Shown: positions 1 through 8,506, numbered from the stretch's first letter. The stretch is DNA of 64,000 nt from Pseudarthrobacter sp. L1SW (GCF_020809045.1 NZ_CP078079.1:1116001-1180000), one strand, 5' to 3'. The notes: generated from the sequence alone by a model not told the origin. Made by a program: numbers and translations.

Positions 1-494
1 GCAAGGACGCAGGGGCGCTTGAGAAGCTGCTCGAATCATCCCTGGGGCCTGTCTGCTCGGTCATCCTGATCACCGGCGCCGGCGGCATGTTCGGCGGCGT
101 CCTGCGCACCTCCGGCATCGGCCAGGCCCTGGCCGACGTCCTGGGCGACCTGGGCATTCCGCTCATCCTGGCCGGCTTCCTGATCTCCGCCATCCTCCGC
201 ATCGCCCAGGGTTCGGCCACCGTGGCGTTGACCACCACTGCCGGCCTGATCGCTCCCGCTGTCGCACTGGCGGGGCTGAACGGCATGCAGGTGGCCGCCC
301 TGGTGATTGCCGTGGCCGCCGGCTCCGTGGTGGTTTCCCACGTGAACGACTCCGGCTTCTGGCTGGTGGGCCGCTTCTTCGGCATGGACGTCAAGACCAC
401 GCTGAAGACCTGGACCGTCATGGAAACCCTTATCGGCGTGATGGGCTTTGCCATCGCCGCCGTAATCTTCCTGGTGGCCGGCCTGGCGGGTTAG
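1..494 (+). CDS. GntP-family gluconate/organic-acid permease, C-terminal part
   Basis: The reading frame is open from the window edge (first full codon at base 3) and encodes the last ~163 residues of a polytopic membrane protein. The visible part has several hydrophobic helices and stretches typical of the GntP/gluconate:H+ symporter family: GAGGMFGGVLRTSGIG, then RIAQGSATVALTTTAGLIAP, then VVVSHVNDSGFWLVGRFFGM. Family members import gluconate or related sugar acids across the cytoplasmic membrane. The N-terminal half and any kinase or regulator partner lie outside the window, so substrate cannot be assigned. The gene ends 26 bp before a copy of the dispersed palindrome, which may serve as its transcription stop. 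Confidence 0.85.
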   Translation, partial: KDAGALEKLLESSLGPVCSVILITGAGGMFGGVLRTSGIGQALADVLGDLGIPLILAGFLISAILRIAQGSATVALTTTAGLIAPAVALAGLNGMQVAALVIAVAAGSVVVSHVNDSGFWLVGRFFGMDVKTTLKTWTVMETLIGVMGFAIAAVIFLVAGLAG

Positions 495-520
495 CCTGCC
501 CAACTTAAGGCACCCCCCTC

Positions 521-581
521 CCCAACTAGGTAGCGCCAAGTGTCGTTTTGAACCCCCAAAACGACACTTGGCGCTACTTAC
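521..581. repeat. Dispersed palindrome, copy 1
   Basis: Inverted repeat with 19-nt perfect arms (531-549 and 558-576; core AGCGCCAAGTGTCGTTTT) around an 8-nt loop. The left flank CCCAACTAGG is shared with the other three copies at 23592, 24661 and 54990, but the right end has decayed. It lies just downstream of the permease. As RNA it would form a very stable hairpin. Confidence 0.9.
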
Positions 582-755
582 TTTTAAGGGGTTGCCCCGA
601 ATACCCGACTTTGGCTGTTCTGCCCCCTTGGAAAGGGGTAGCCGAGGGGGTTCAGGTTGGCGACGGACTGCACTACCTTTCTCCTATGGCCATGGGCAAG
701 CAACGGTGCTCTGACCCCCAATAGGAATTTCTACTCAGAAGGAGTGGGAAAGGTC

Positions 756-1493
756 ATGAATCAACCAACCAAAATATTCCTAGCCGTCCTCGTTGTGCTG
801 CTGGTAGCTGTGGGCACCACAATCTTTATCACCGAAAACACCAGGAGGAGCAGGGCCGCGGAGTACACCCCGCAGATTAACCCCGCAGATTTCAGCACCC
901 AAATCACCAATAAATACTTCGCCCTTCCGGTCGGCAAGAAGTTGACCTACGAAACCGTTCAACAGGGAAAGGTCACCGAGACGATCGAAATTGAAATCCT
1001 GCAGGAGACCAAGATGGTCGAGGGTGTTGAAACGGTGATCTACCTGGACAAGGAATACAAGAACGGGCAGCTTGTGGAGGAAACCCGAGACTATCTGGCG
1101 CAGCACAAAAACGGCGACGTGTGGTATTTCGGTGAGGACGTGAACAACTTCTGGAATGGGATTTTGGTTAACCATGCCGGCAGCTTCCTGCACGGGAAGG
1201 ACGGGGCAAAGGCCGGTATCTGGATGAAGGCGGAGCAGCGCGTGGGTGACTCCTACAAGCAGGAGTTTTATGCGGGTCATGCCGAGGACACGCGGGATAC
1301 CGTCGCCGTTGGCGAAACTGTCTCCACGAAGTCCGGCACCTACACGGACTGCGTCAAGGTGTACGACTGGACTCCGCTTGAAAAGAATGCGCGGGAGCAC
1401 AAGTACCACTGCCCCCAAGTCGCTGCCTTGGTGCTTACCGAGGACCTGGAAACAGGCAGTCGGTCAGAACTCGTGAGTGTTGTCCAGCCCTAG
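756..1493 (+). CDS. Membrane-anchored or exported protein of unknown function
   Basis: 245 residues. An in-frame TTG lies upstream at 657, but the ATG at 756 is preceded by AGAAGGAGTGGG and is the better start. Residues ~5-25 form one hydrophobic segment (signal anchor or signal peptide, no lipobox cysteine). The rest is a soluble domain with the pattern NKYFALPVGKKLTYE, GVETVIYLDKEYKNGQLVEE, and NGDVWYFGED. I recall a similar pattern from a widespread uncharacterised family of extracytoplasmic actinobacterial proteins that contain 'PLxPGxxxxYE' and 'GxVWYFGE'. The two cysteines near the C-terminus (TDCVKV, YHCPQV) could form a disulfide. The function is unknown. It ends just before a strong hairpin shared with the convergent phoD. 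Confidence 0.8.
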   Translation: MNQPTKIFLAVLVVLLVAVGTTIFITENTRRSRAAEYTPQINPADFSTQITNKYFALPVGKKLTYETVQQGKVTETIEIEILQETKMVEGVETVIYLDKEYKNGQLVEETRDYLAQHKNGDVWYFGEDVNNFWNGILVNHAGSFLHGKDGAKAGIWMKAEQRVGDSYKQEFYAGHAEDTRDTVAVGETVSTKSGTYTDCVKVYDWTPLEKNAREHKYHCPQVAALVLTEDLETGSRSELVSVVQP

Positions 1494-1505
1494 CCTTCCA
1501 GCGAC

Positions 1506-1539
1506 GGAACGTCCGGCCGGTGCGCCGGCCGGACGTTCC
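1506..1539. terminator. Hairpin between convergent genes
   Basis: Perfect 15-bp stem (GGAACGTCCGGCCGG and its complement) with a TGCG loop, located between the convergent ends at 1493 and 1560. It lacks a good U tract on either strand. It probably stops transcription from both sides, as is common in high-GC actinobacteria, but this is inferred from position. Confidence 0.65.
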
Positions 1540-1559
1540 ATTGGAACGGGCTTTCGGGC

Positions 1560-3149
1560 CTAACCGCGAGCCTGCAGCCCCGGAACGCCGTCCTGGATGG
1601 CAAACGAGGCCTTCGTTGAAACGGGGGCGCCCGGCGTCGTGACGTAGTCCAGCGTCCGGAAGTCCGCGGTCATCGCCTCGCGGGTGATGCGTGTGTTCAC
1701 GTAGCCGCGGTTGTCGTTGTAGAACTTCAGGTGCGGGTTCCACGCCATGGTGGGCTCCGTGGTGGATCCGGTGCCGTTTCCGGTGGACGTGATGGACGTG
1801 CACACCAGCTCCGAGCCCACCACAGGCGAGGCCGGGTCCTTGTAGTCCACCTTGACGTCGTTCGCCCAGTTGCGGTGCACGTCGCCGGTAAGCACGACGG
1901 CGTTGCGCACGTTGGCGTCCACCCAGCCTTGGGTGATGCGACGGCGGGAGGAGGCGTAGCCGTCCCAGCCGTCCATGGAGACGTCGTCGACCTCCAGGGC
2001 CTGGGCCCGGTCACGCTCGGCGAAGAACACCTGCTGGCCCAGGATGTCCCAGCGCTGGGTGGAGTTCCTGAACCCGTCCAGCAGCCACTTCTCCTGCTCC
2101 GCGCCGGTGATGGTGCGGTTCTCGGCCAGGCGCTCGGCCACGTTCTTCTTCCAGCCGTCGCCGGCGAGCTGGTCGTCACGGTACTGCCGGGTGTCCATCA
2201 TGTGGAAGTTGGCCAGCTGGCCCCACTGGATGGTCCGGTAGATCTTCATGTCGAACCCGGCCGGAACGGAGGAAGCGCGCAGCGGCATGTTCTCGTAGTA
2301 CGCCTGGAACGCAGCGGCGCGGCGCTGCCGGAAACGCTCCGTGGTGTCGTTCATCTGGTTGGGGTCGCGGTTCTCGGGGACCTCGTCCGCCCAGTTGTTG
2401 TCCACCTCGTGGTCATCCCACACCACAAGCCACGGCGCGATAGCGTGCGCTGCCTGCAGGTCGGCGTCGGACTTGTACTGGGCGTGCCGCTGCCGGTAGC
2501 CGGCGAGGCTCACAGTCTCGGGGCCCTGGTGGTCGCGCGGGTTGCCGCCGCCGATCACGTAGCTGTCCTTCTTGTACTCGTACAGGTAGTCACCCAGGTG
2601 CAGCACCAGGTCCGGGTGGTCCTCGGCGAGGCGCGTGTAGGCGGTGAAGTAACCGTGCTCGTACTGCGAGCAGCTCGCGAACGCCATGGCCAGGGCCGCG
2701 GGCGTCTCGTGCAGCGCCGGGGCGGTGAGCGTGCGGCCGGTTGCGCTGATGTGGCGGCCGCTGCGGAACCGGTAGAAGTATTCGCGGCCCGGCTTCAGGC
2801 CCTTCAGCTCCACATGAACTGAGTGGGCGGTTTCGATGCGTGCCTGTTCGACGCCGCGGGCTACTACGGTTCGCATGCCCTCGTCCTCTGCCACCTCCCA
2901 GGCCACCGGGACCTGGCGGGCGGGCATGCCGCCCAGGCCGTCCTCGGCCAGGGGGTCCAGCGCCAGGCGGGTCCAGATTACGAAGCCGTCCGGCCACGGT
3001 TCGCCCGACGCGATGCCGAGCATAAAGGGATCGGTGCGGAGGCCGGCGTCGTCCGCGGTGGAAGTGGCGACGGCGGCACCTGGCAGGGCGGCGACGAGGC
3101 CGGCCCCGAGGCCGGCGGAAATGAGGGATCTGCGCGAGATGTTGTCCAT
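1560..3149 (-). CDS. phoD: PhoD-family alkaline phosphatase/phosphodiesterase, Tat-exported
   Basis: 529 residues from the ATG at 3149; the frame runs further upstream, but the twin-arginine signal ISRRSLIS (Arg6-Arg7) followed by a hydrophobic core and AVA cleavage region fixes this start. A PhoD N-terminal Fn3-like domain (~40-140) precedes the metallophosphatase domain. Metal-site motifs are HLGDYLYEY (~185), WDDHEVDNNW (244-253) and TGDVHRNW (421-427). Family members hydrolyse phosphate mono- and diesters outside the cell using Ca2+/Fe3+ to scavenge phosphate. No Shine-Dalgarno is visible; TAGGGT lies 7 nt upstream, so a leaderless mRNA is likely. No clear Pho box was recognised. Confidence 0.93.
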   Translation of the reverse strand: MDNISRRSLISAGLGAGLVAALPGAAVATSTADDAGLRTDPFMLGIASGEPWPDGFVIWTRLALDPLAEDGLGGMPARQVPVAWEVAEDEGMRTVVARGVEQARIETAHSVHVELKGLKPGREYFYRFRSGRHISATGRTLTAPALHETPAALAMAFASCSQYEHGYFTAYTRLAEDHPDLVLHLGDYLYEYKKDSYVIGGGNPRDHQGPETVSLAGYRQRHAQYKSDADLQAAHAIAPWLVVWDDHEVDNNWADEVPENRDPNQMNDTTERFRQRRAAAFQAYYENMPLRASSVPAGFDMKIYRTIQWGQLANFHMMDTRQYRDDQLAGDGWKKNVAERLAENRTITGAEQEKWLLDGFRNSTQRWDILGQQVFFAERDRAQALEVDDVSMDGWDGYASSRRRITQGWVDANVRNAVVLTGDVHRNWANDVKVDYKDPASPVVGSELVCTSITSTGNGTGSTTEPTMAWNPHLKFYNDNRGYVNTRITREAMTADFRTLDYVTTPGAPVSTKASFAIQDGVPGLQARG

Positions 3150-3156
3150 GCGTCCG

Positions 3157-3162
3157 ACCCTA
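3157..3162 (-). promoter_or_regulatory. -10 box of phoD, leaderless type
   Basis: TAGGGT on the minus strand ends 7 nt before the phoD ATG, and no ribosome-binding site is present. This matches the TAnnnT-N6-8-start layout repeated at several genes in this window. Confidence 0.5.
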
Positions 3163-3264
3163 GGGAGCCCGGTTGGACGGTGGTTGTTGCCTGAGTGAAG
3201 CATAAGTGAACTGCTGGTCATGGCCGGATTCGGGCCCAGGCTCGCGCTGGAACCGGCCCACTGG

Positions 3265-3651
3265 CTATTTGCCAGCCGCCCGGGTTTTCGCGGCCTTCGG
3301 CTCCTTCGGGGGCAGCCCCGCCACGTACTCGAAGGCCTTGTGGATCCACGCCCTGGCGCGGGCGTCGTCGCCGTCGCCTTCCTCATTCCACATCTCCGGC
3401 AGCCCGGTATAGCCGCCCATGGGACGCTCGGCCGGCCCAAACGGGACGGTCCGCTCCGAGCTTTCCAGCTCCTCCCGGTCTTCCGGGGACAGCTTGACGC
3501 CGATGGCGGGGCCGAACAGCCCGGCGAACATGTTGCCGTTGACGAACGCGCCCAGGTTCCCGAACATCGGCTTCACCACCACGCCGGGGCCGTCCGGCAC
3601 CAGGGACCGGAAATGCTCCTTGTCCGCGTCTGACGCTTTGGGCATCTCCAT
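3265..3651 (-). CDS. TfoX N-terminal domain protein
   Basis: 128 residues. The start at 3651 follows GGGGGAG at good spacing, so the much longer open frame upstream is not coding. The central part (VVVKPMFGNLGAFVNGNMFAGLFG, then GVKLSPEDREELE) matches the TfoX N-terminal domain fold, which occurs alone in many actinobacteria. In gammaproteobacteria TfoX regulates competence, but stand-alone actinobacterial copies have no established role. The C-terminus is basic and alanine-rich (PKEPKAAKTRAAGK), possibly for nucleic-acid contact. It is transcribed toward phoD, with 115 bp between them, and may be separate from it. Confidence 0.85.
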   Translation of the reverse strand: MEMPKASDADKEHFRSLVPDGPGVVVKPMFGNLGAFVNGNMFAGLFGPAIGVKLSPEDREELESSERTVPFGPAERPMGGYTGLPEMWNEEGDGDDARARAWIHKAFEYVAGLPPKEPKAAKTRAAGK

Positions 3652-3816
3652 GGCTCTCCCCCTGGGCTGTGATGGCCTGTTTGCTGTAATGGCTGGTCCG
3701 TGCAGGATATGCCCTGTTGTCCGCGCCGGGGAACACCCGGCCGCCCGCCGTCGTTGTGCCGGTAGGCAGCGCGCCCAGGCCGGGCGCGGGACTTTCCCCC
3801 AACCAAAGGACACCCC

Positions 3817-4641
3817 TTGACTCCTCGTACCATCGTGATCACCGGCGCCAGCGACGGCATCGGCGCAGCAGCCGCGCGGACGCTGGCCAAGGCAGGGGAG
3901 CAGGTGGTCATCGTCGGCCGTTCGGCGGAGAAGACCCGGACCATTGCCAAAGAACTGGACGCAGACTACTTCGTCAGCGACTTCTCCGAACTCGCGCAGG
4001 TCCGCACCCTCGCCGCCCAGCTGGAGTCCGACTACCCGCGCATCGATGTCCTGGCCAACAACGCGGGCGGCATCATGGGCAGGCGCACCCTCACGGTGGA
4101 CGGCAACGAGTCCACGTTCCAGATCAACCACCTGGCGCCGTTCCTGCTCACCACGCTGCTGATGGACACCCTGGTTGCCAGCAACGCCAAGGTCATCAAC
4201 ACCTCCAGCGGAGCCAACAACTTCGGCAAGCTGGACCTATTCGACCTCACCGCCGAACACAGCTACTCCACCAACCGTGCGTACGGCACCGGCAAGCTGG
4301 CCAACATTCTCTTCACCTCCGAGCTCCACCGCCGCTTCGGCGACAGGGGTATTACGACGGCGGCATTCCACCCGGGCGTGGTCCGCACCAACTTCGCGGC
4401 AGAGTCCACAACACCGTGGCGGCATGTCTACAAGACGCTGCTGAACCGCTTTATGCTGACGCCGGACGAGGGTGCGGACACCCTGCTCTGGCTGGCCAAC
4501 GGCACGGCGGGCAAGGACTGGATCTCCGGCGCGTACTACTACAAGCGCGCCCTGGCCAAGGCCAACCCCCAGGCCTACGATGCCGGGCTGGCGCAGGGGC
4601 TGTGGGAAGCCAGCGAGGAGCTGGTGAAGGCTTCGTCCTAG
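3817..4641 (+). CDS. Short-chain dehydrogenase/reductase (SDR)
   Basis: 274 residues from a TTG start preceded by AAAGGA at 6-8 nt. The Rossmann motif TGASDGIG is at residues 9-16, then NNAGG near 83, the catalytic serine in INTSSGANN, and the active-site pair in AYGTGKLAN (Tyr-x3-Lys). The long loop and the C-terminal region resemble the retinol-dehydrogenase/WW-oxidoreductase-like SDR branch. It would catalyse NAD(P)-dependent oxidation or reduction of an alcohol or ketone; the substrate cannot be read from the sequence. It stands alone between convergent and divergent neighbours. Confidence 0.9.
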   Translation: MTPRTIVITGASDGIGAAAARTLAKAGEQVVIVGRSAEKTRTIAKELDADYFVSDFSELAQVRTLAAQLESDYPRIDVLANNAGGIMGRRTLTVDGNESTFQINHLAPFLLTTLLMDTLVASNAKVINTSSGANNFGKLDLFDLTAEHSYSTNRAYGTGKLANILFTSELHRRFGDRGITTAAFHPGVVRTNFAAESTTPWRHVYKTLLNRFMLTPDEGADTLLWLANGTAGKDWISGAYYYKRALAKANPQAYDAGLAQGLWEASEELVKASS

Positions 4642-4747
4642 GGTGGTGCCGGGCCGGAATGTGTATCTTTTGAGCCGCCTTCGCTGCCCGGGCGGCCGCA
4701 TTCCGGGCCAGGGAACCCTTTCGGCCTCCGTAAGTCACGCAATCTGG

Positions 4748-5365
4748 TCACCGCGCCTGCTGCACATCTGCTGCCGCCGCCGCGTGTCCGGCCGCGGACA
4801 GGCCTGCCACCACACCGTCAATGTCGGCCCCGGGCCGGTTCTGGCTCAGCTTTGCCTTGGCTTCGATCCGGGTGATGACCAGCTCGACGCCCACGATGGC
4901 CCGCAACTGCCCGGCGATGTACCGGCCGGGCGCATCATCCACGCCCCAAGGGTGGTCAAAGCCGGCCTCGTGCAGCCCGGTGAGGCGCCGGACCTGCTGA
5001 TCCAGCCACGCGGGGTCGTCGTGGATTACCAGCCGTCCATACACATGCGCGGTGGTGTAGTTCCACGTGGGGACTACGCGCCCGTGCTCGGCCTTGGACG
5101 CGTACCAGGACGGCGAAATGTAGGCGTCCGCACCCTGGATGATGGCCATCGCCTCCCCGACGGCGGGTTGGGACCACTGCGTGTTGTTCCGCGCGAGGTG
5201 CCCCTGCAGCGCGCCCTGCTCGCCGGCGTCGGGATCGTAAACGAAGGGCAGGAGCGTGGCGAGGAGGCCCTGCGGCGTCATGGTAACCAGGTTCGCCGAA
5301 CCCGGGTGGGTGAGCAGGGCCTTGACTGTTTCGGGGCTGGCGGCGAAGTGGGCTGGAACGTACAT
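4748..5365 (-). CDS. PaiB-type FMN-binding regulator-like protein
   Basis: 205 residues beginning MYVPAHFAA, the usual opening of PaiB-family proteins; WYASKAEHGRVVPTWNYTTAHVYG (~90-113) is the diagnostic FMN-binding segment. In Bacillus PaiB is described as a negative regulator, and related proteins are split-barrel flavoproteins. AAAGGA before the ATG lies in the end of the preceding EamA gene, and the two genes are separated by only 4 nt, so they form an operon. Its likely partners are therefore the transporter and the divergent MocR regulator. The precise role is inferred. Confidence 0.88.
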   Translation of the reverse strand: MYVPAHFAASPETVKALLTHPGSANLVTMTPQGLLATLLPFVYDPDAGEQGALQGHLARNNTQWSQPAVGEAMAIIQGADAYISPSWYASKAEHGRVVPTWNYTTAHVYGRLVIHDDPAWLDQQVRRLTGLHEAGFDHPWGVDDAPGRYIAGQLRAIVGVELVITRIEAKAKLSQNRPGADIDGVVAGLSAAGHAAAAADVQQAR

Positions 5366-5369
5366 GCTG

Positions 5370-6359
5370 CTAATCCTTTGCTGGCTGGAGGACGGGGCTG
5401 GAGAGGGCGGACCCGGGGACGGCGGCTGCCTGGGCGGGCGCTGGCCGGAGCCGGACGCGGACCGCAGCGCCAGCGCACAGAATGACAGCCAGGCCGCCGA
5501 GGACCGTGGACCAGGTGAGGGCCTCTCCCAGCAGGAGCGCGGCCCAGCAGATGGTGAGCACGGGCTGGATGAGCTGGACCTGGCTGACCCGGGCTATGGG
5601 GCCGATGGCCAGTCCTCGGTACCACGCGAAGAAGCCCAGGAACATGCTCACAACGCCCAGGTAGGCGAACGCCGCCCACTGCGCCGGGGTGGCCACCGGA
5701 GGCTGCTGGGTTACGGAAACCGCTGCCAGGAAAACCATCAGCGGCGCTGCCATAACCAGCGCCCAGGAGACGGTCTGCCACGCGCCGAGCTCGCGGGCCA
5801 GCAGGCCGCCCTCTGCGTAACCTATGGCGGCGGCCGCCACTGACCCAAGGAGCAGCAGGTCCGCCGCATGCAGCTGCCCGAATCCTCCCGACTGCACGGC
5901 CGCGAAGCCAATCGCCGCCACCGCACCCGCGCTTGTGGCCAGCCAGAAGGCGCGCTGCGGCCGTTCCCGTCCGCGCAGTACCGCGGCTGTGGCTGTTGCG
6001 GCCGGAAGCAGGGCGATGACCACGGCACCATGGCTGGCGGGGGTGCTGGTGAGGGCAAAGGACGTTAGCAGCGGAAAGCCAATGACGACGCCGGCCGCCA
6101 CCACTGCCAGGCGCAGCCACTGCGTCCCTCGGGGGAGCGGTTGCCTGCTGAGCGCCAGGGCGGACGCCGCCAGAATTGCCGCCAGGACAGCCCTGCCGGA
6201 ACCGATGAACAGCGGGGACAGGCCTGCCACGGCAATCTTGGTAAAGGGGACGGTCAACGAAAACGCTGCCACGCCAACCAGGCCGAGCCAAAGTCCGGAC
6301 GGTTGCGGCCGCAGTATCGGTGTGCGCACAGAAGGAGTAGCGCTACTATTGTCTCTCAT
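5370..6359 (-). CDS. EamA/DMT-family transporter
   Basis: About 329 residues with ten predicted membrane segments arranged as two five-helix EamA repeats, starting at PSGLWLGLVGVAAFSLTVPFTK. Proteins of this superfamily export amino acids or metabolites. The ATG at 6359 would overlap the start codon of the divergent regulator; a GTG at 6329 (VRTPILRPQ) is the alternative. Neither has a clear Shine-Dalgarno. It lies upstream of the paiB-like gene in the same operon and is divergent from a MocR regulator. That pairing is common and suggests the regulator controls this exporter. Confidence 0.87.
   Translation of the reverse strand: MRDNSSATPSVRTPILRPQPSGLWLGLVGVAAFSLTVPFTKIAVAGLSPLFIGSGRAVLAAILAASALALSRQPLPRGTQWLRLAVVAAGVVIGFPLLTSFALTSTPASHGAVVIALLPAATATAAVLRGRERPQRAFWLATSAGAVAAIGFAAVQSGGFGQLHAADLLLLGSVAAAAIGYAEGGLLARELGAWQTVSWALVMAAPLMVFLAAVSVTQQPPVATPAQWAAFAYLGVVSMFLGFFAWYRGLAIGPIARVSQVQLIQPVLTICWAALLLGEALTWSTVLGGLAVILCAGAAVRVRLRPAPAQAAAVPGSALSSPVLQPAKD
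6336..6349. promoter_or_regulatory. 12-bp palindrome overlapping the MocR -10 box
   Basis: AGTAGCGCTACT (6336-6347) is a perfect palindrome. It overlaps TACTAT (6344-6349), which lies 8 nt before the MocR ATG and could be a leaderless -10. On the other strand it falls within or directly upstream of the EamA start. It is a good candidate operator for MocR control of both genes. Confidence 0.5.
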
Positions 6360-7770
6360 GAACAACGATAGCAGTTCGCGCATAGTGGCGCATCTGAAAT
6401 CCTGGCTGTCCGCAGCCGCCCCTGGAGCGAAACTGCCCTCCACACGTACCCTGGTGGCCGAATACCAGGCCAGCCCGGTCACTGTCCAGAAGGCCCTGCA
6501 GGCCCTCACGGCCCAAGGCCTGATTGAGAGCCGCCCGGGCGTGGGGACGTTCGTGCGGGCAGCCCGGATGGCGCGCCCGTCCGACTACGGCTGGCAGACG
6601 GCGGCACTCCGCTCGCCGCTGGCGGCACTGCCGCCGGCCTCGTCCACCATGCGGGACGTGCCGCTCGGCGCCATCACCTTCCATTCCGGCTACCCTGCCC
6701 GCGAGCTGCTGCCCGAGCGGCTGGTGCGGGCAGCCCTTACCCGCGCCGCCCGCGGCGACGCGGCCCTGTCCAGGCCGCCCGCGGCCGGCCTGCCGGAACT
6801 GCAATCGTGGTTCGCCCACGAGCTCGCCGCGTCGACGCCGGCCGGAATATCACCGCCGAACCCGAGCGACGTCGTCGTACTCCCCGGCAGCCAGAGCGGG
6901 CTGAGCTCCATTTTCAGTGCGCTGGTGGGGAGGGGGCAGCCGTTGCTGATGGAGTCGCCCTCCTACTGGGGCGCCATCCTCGCGGCTGCACAGGCGGGCG
7001 TCCGTGTGATCCCGGTGCCCAGTGGTCCCGGAGGGCCGGGTGCCGGGGAGCTTGCCCGCGCCTTTGACGAGTCGGGAGCCCGGGTCTTCTACGCGCAACC
7101 CAACTATGCAAACCCAACCGGCGCGCAATGGAGTCCGGAACGCCGCGACGAGGTCCTGGACGTGCTCCGGGCGAAGGGCGCGTTCCTGGTGGAGGACGAC
7201 TGGGCACATGACTTTGGCATCACCTCCACCCCCGTGCCCGTGGCTTCCCGCGACGATTCCGGGCACGTCATCTACCTGCGCTCGCTGACAAAGAGTGTGT
7301 CCACGGCCATCCGGGTGGCAGCCCTCATTGCCCGCGGGCCGGCGCGGGAACGCATCCTTGCGGACCGGGCCGCCGAATCGATGTACGTCAGCGGGCTGCT
7401 GCAGGCAGCAGCGCTCGACGTCGTCACGCAGCCAGGGTGGCAGACGCACCTGCGCAGCCTCCGCCACCAGCTTGAATCCCGGAGGGACCTGCTGGTCACC
7501 AGCGTGCGTGAGCATGTCCCGCAGGCACACATCGGGCAGGTGCCGAAGGGCGGGCTCAACCTGTGGCTGCGGCTTCCTGACGGGACGGACCTGGCGCGCC
7601 TGACACGGGACTGCGAGGCCGACGGCGTCATCATCGCCCCGGGGGACGAGTGGTTTCCGGCTGAACCCGCGGGTCCTTTCATCCGGCTCAACTACTCGGG
7701 GACAAATCCGGGCGCCTTCCCTGAAGGCGCCCGGATCATCGGACAGACGCTGGAGCGGAACCTGGGCTAG
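6358..7770 (+). CDS. MocR-family regulator (GntR HTH fused to PLP aminotransferase domain)
   Basis: 470 residues. The N-terminal GntR winged helix (~1-68) contains GAKLPSTRTLVAEYQASPVTVQKALQALTAQGLIESRPGVGTF in order. A type-I aminotransferase-like domain follows, with YAQPNYANPTGAQWS, VEDDWAHDFG and the PLP lysine in LRSLTKSVSTAIRV. MocR proteins use PLP as ligand or cofactor to switch DNA binding. The ATG at 6358 has no ribosome-binding site and follows TACTAT by 8 nt, suggesting a leaderless mRNA. It is divergent from the EamA-PaiB operon, its likely target. It ends 3 bp before a convergent gene. Confidence 0.92.
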   Translation: MNNDSSSRIVAHLKSWLSAAAPGAKLPSTRTLVAEYQASPVTVQKALQALTAQGLIESRPGVGTFVRAARMARPSDYGWQTAALRSPLAALPPASSTMRDVPLGAITFHSGYPARELLPERLVRAALTRAARGDAALSRPPAAGLPELQSWFAHELAASTPAGISPPNPSDVVVLPGSQSGLSSIFSALVGRGQPLLMESPSYWGAILAAAQAGVRVIPVPSGPGGPGAGELARAFDESGARVFYAQPNYANPTGAQWSPERRDEVLDVLRAKGAFLVEDDWAHDFGITSTPVPVASRDDSGHVIYLRSLTKSVSTAIRVAALIARGPARERILADRAAESMYVSGLLQAAALDVVTQPGWQTHLRSLRHQLESRRDLLVTSVREHVPQAHIGQVPKGGLNLWLRLPDGTDLARLTRDCEADGVIIAPGDEWFPAEPAGPFIRLNYSGTNPGAFPEGARIIGQTLERNLG

Positions 7771-7773
7771 CAG

Positions 7774-8265
7774 TCAGCCGGCCAGTGCCGCGCAGACGTC
7801 GGTCACTGTGCCGCTGCCGGAGAACATGTCCCCGACTTCCCGTCCCTTGGAGTCAAGGGTCCAGCTGACGTTGCCGGTGGTGAAGAAGACCCCCACAGGA
7901 TGTCCATTCGCCCGTGGAACGGTGATGAGGTTCGGTCCGGTCGCGGTGACGAACTGGCCGCCACCATCCAGGTATTGGATGTGGGTTACGCCGGCTGCGC
8001 CGGTATAGGAGACGGATTCTCCTGATTTGTTTGTGACGGTGACGCTCAAGCCGGGCCAGATCATTTTTTCGCGGTCGCCGGGCAGCCCGATGACTCCGAT
8101 CTTGCCTTCGGCGCTGAGCACCACCTTGAAGCCCGGGCAGGAGAGTGTGAACGTGCCTTCTATCGGGCCGGGGACGGCCGCGCCAACGGCGGCGGATGCC
8201 GGGGCGAGGAGCGCTGCCGCGGCAAGGGCGGCCGGGGCAAACGTGCGCGTCATGGTGGTTTTCAT
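7774..8265 (-). CDS. Small secreted protein of unknown function
   Basis: 163 residues from an ATG preceded by AAGGAAGATCC. Residues 1-~29 form a typical signal peptide (basic MKTTMTRT, alanine-rich core, cleavage near VGAA). The mature part begins PIEGTFTLSCPGFKVVLSAEG and contains a second cysteine near the end (TVTDVCAALAG), so one disulfide is possible. It resembles beta-rich exported proteins of unknown role that are frequent in soil actinobacteria. It is divergent from the SARP-type regulator, and tandem repeats at 8320-8341 lie in its promoter, so it may be a target of that regulator (inference). Confidence 0.8.
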   Translation of the reverse strand: MKTTMTRTFAPAALAAAALLAPASAAVGAAVPGPIEGTFTLSCPGFKVVLSAEGKIGVIGLPGDREKMIWPGLSVTVTNKSGESVSYTGAAGVTHIQYLDGGGQFVTATGPNLITVPRANGHPVGVFFTTGNVSWTLDSKGREVGDMFSGSGTVTDVCAALAG

Positions 8266-8319
8266 TGGATCTTCCTTTCAGGAGTACCGCATTGGGCAAC
8301 TAAAGACTGGCTCCGGGGA

Positions 8320-8341
8320 CTTAACGGGTCCTTAATCGGTC
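8320..8341 (-). promoter_or_regulatory. Tandem 11-bp direct repeats, possible SARP binding site
   Basis: CTTAACGGGTC (8320-8330) is directly followed by CTTAATCGGTC (8331-8341), nine of eleven bases identical, and by the looser GTAAGACTCTG. SARP regulators bind direct repeats spaced by one helical turn next to the -10 region. Read on the minus strand, the repeats overlap a possible -35 for the secreted-protein gene. Confidence 0.45.
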
Positions 8342-8506
8342 GTAAGACTCTGGACCCGCCGCGTGCACGGGAGCATGATGGGGTTGATGCCGCCCCACAG
8401 GGCGCATTGAATGGCAGGGCGGGGGCTTGGGGGTCGCTGGTCGAGCGAGTTCCACAGCATCGGGCGTTGCCCGCTTCTGTGGAAGGTCAGTGAGGGGTGC
8501 TCGCCG

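Noticed and set aside
1731..2822. 363-codon plus-strand frame opposite phoD
   Set aside because: It is an antisense shadow of a certain phosphatase gene, with His/Val/Gly-rich low-complexity translation.
3150..3440. N-terminal extension of phoD by 97 codons
   Set aside because: It would place a Tat signal inside the protein, overlaps the TfoX-domain gene, and has no protein-like sequence.
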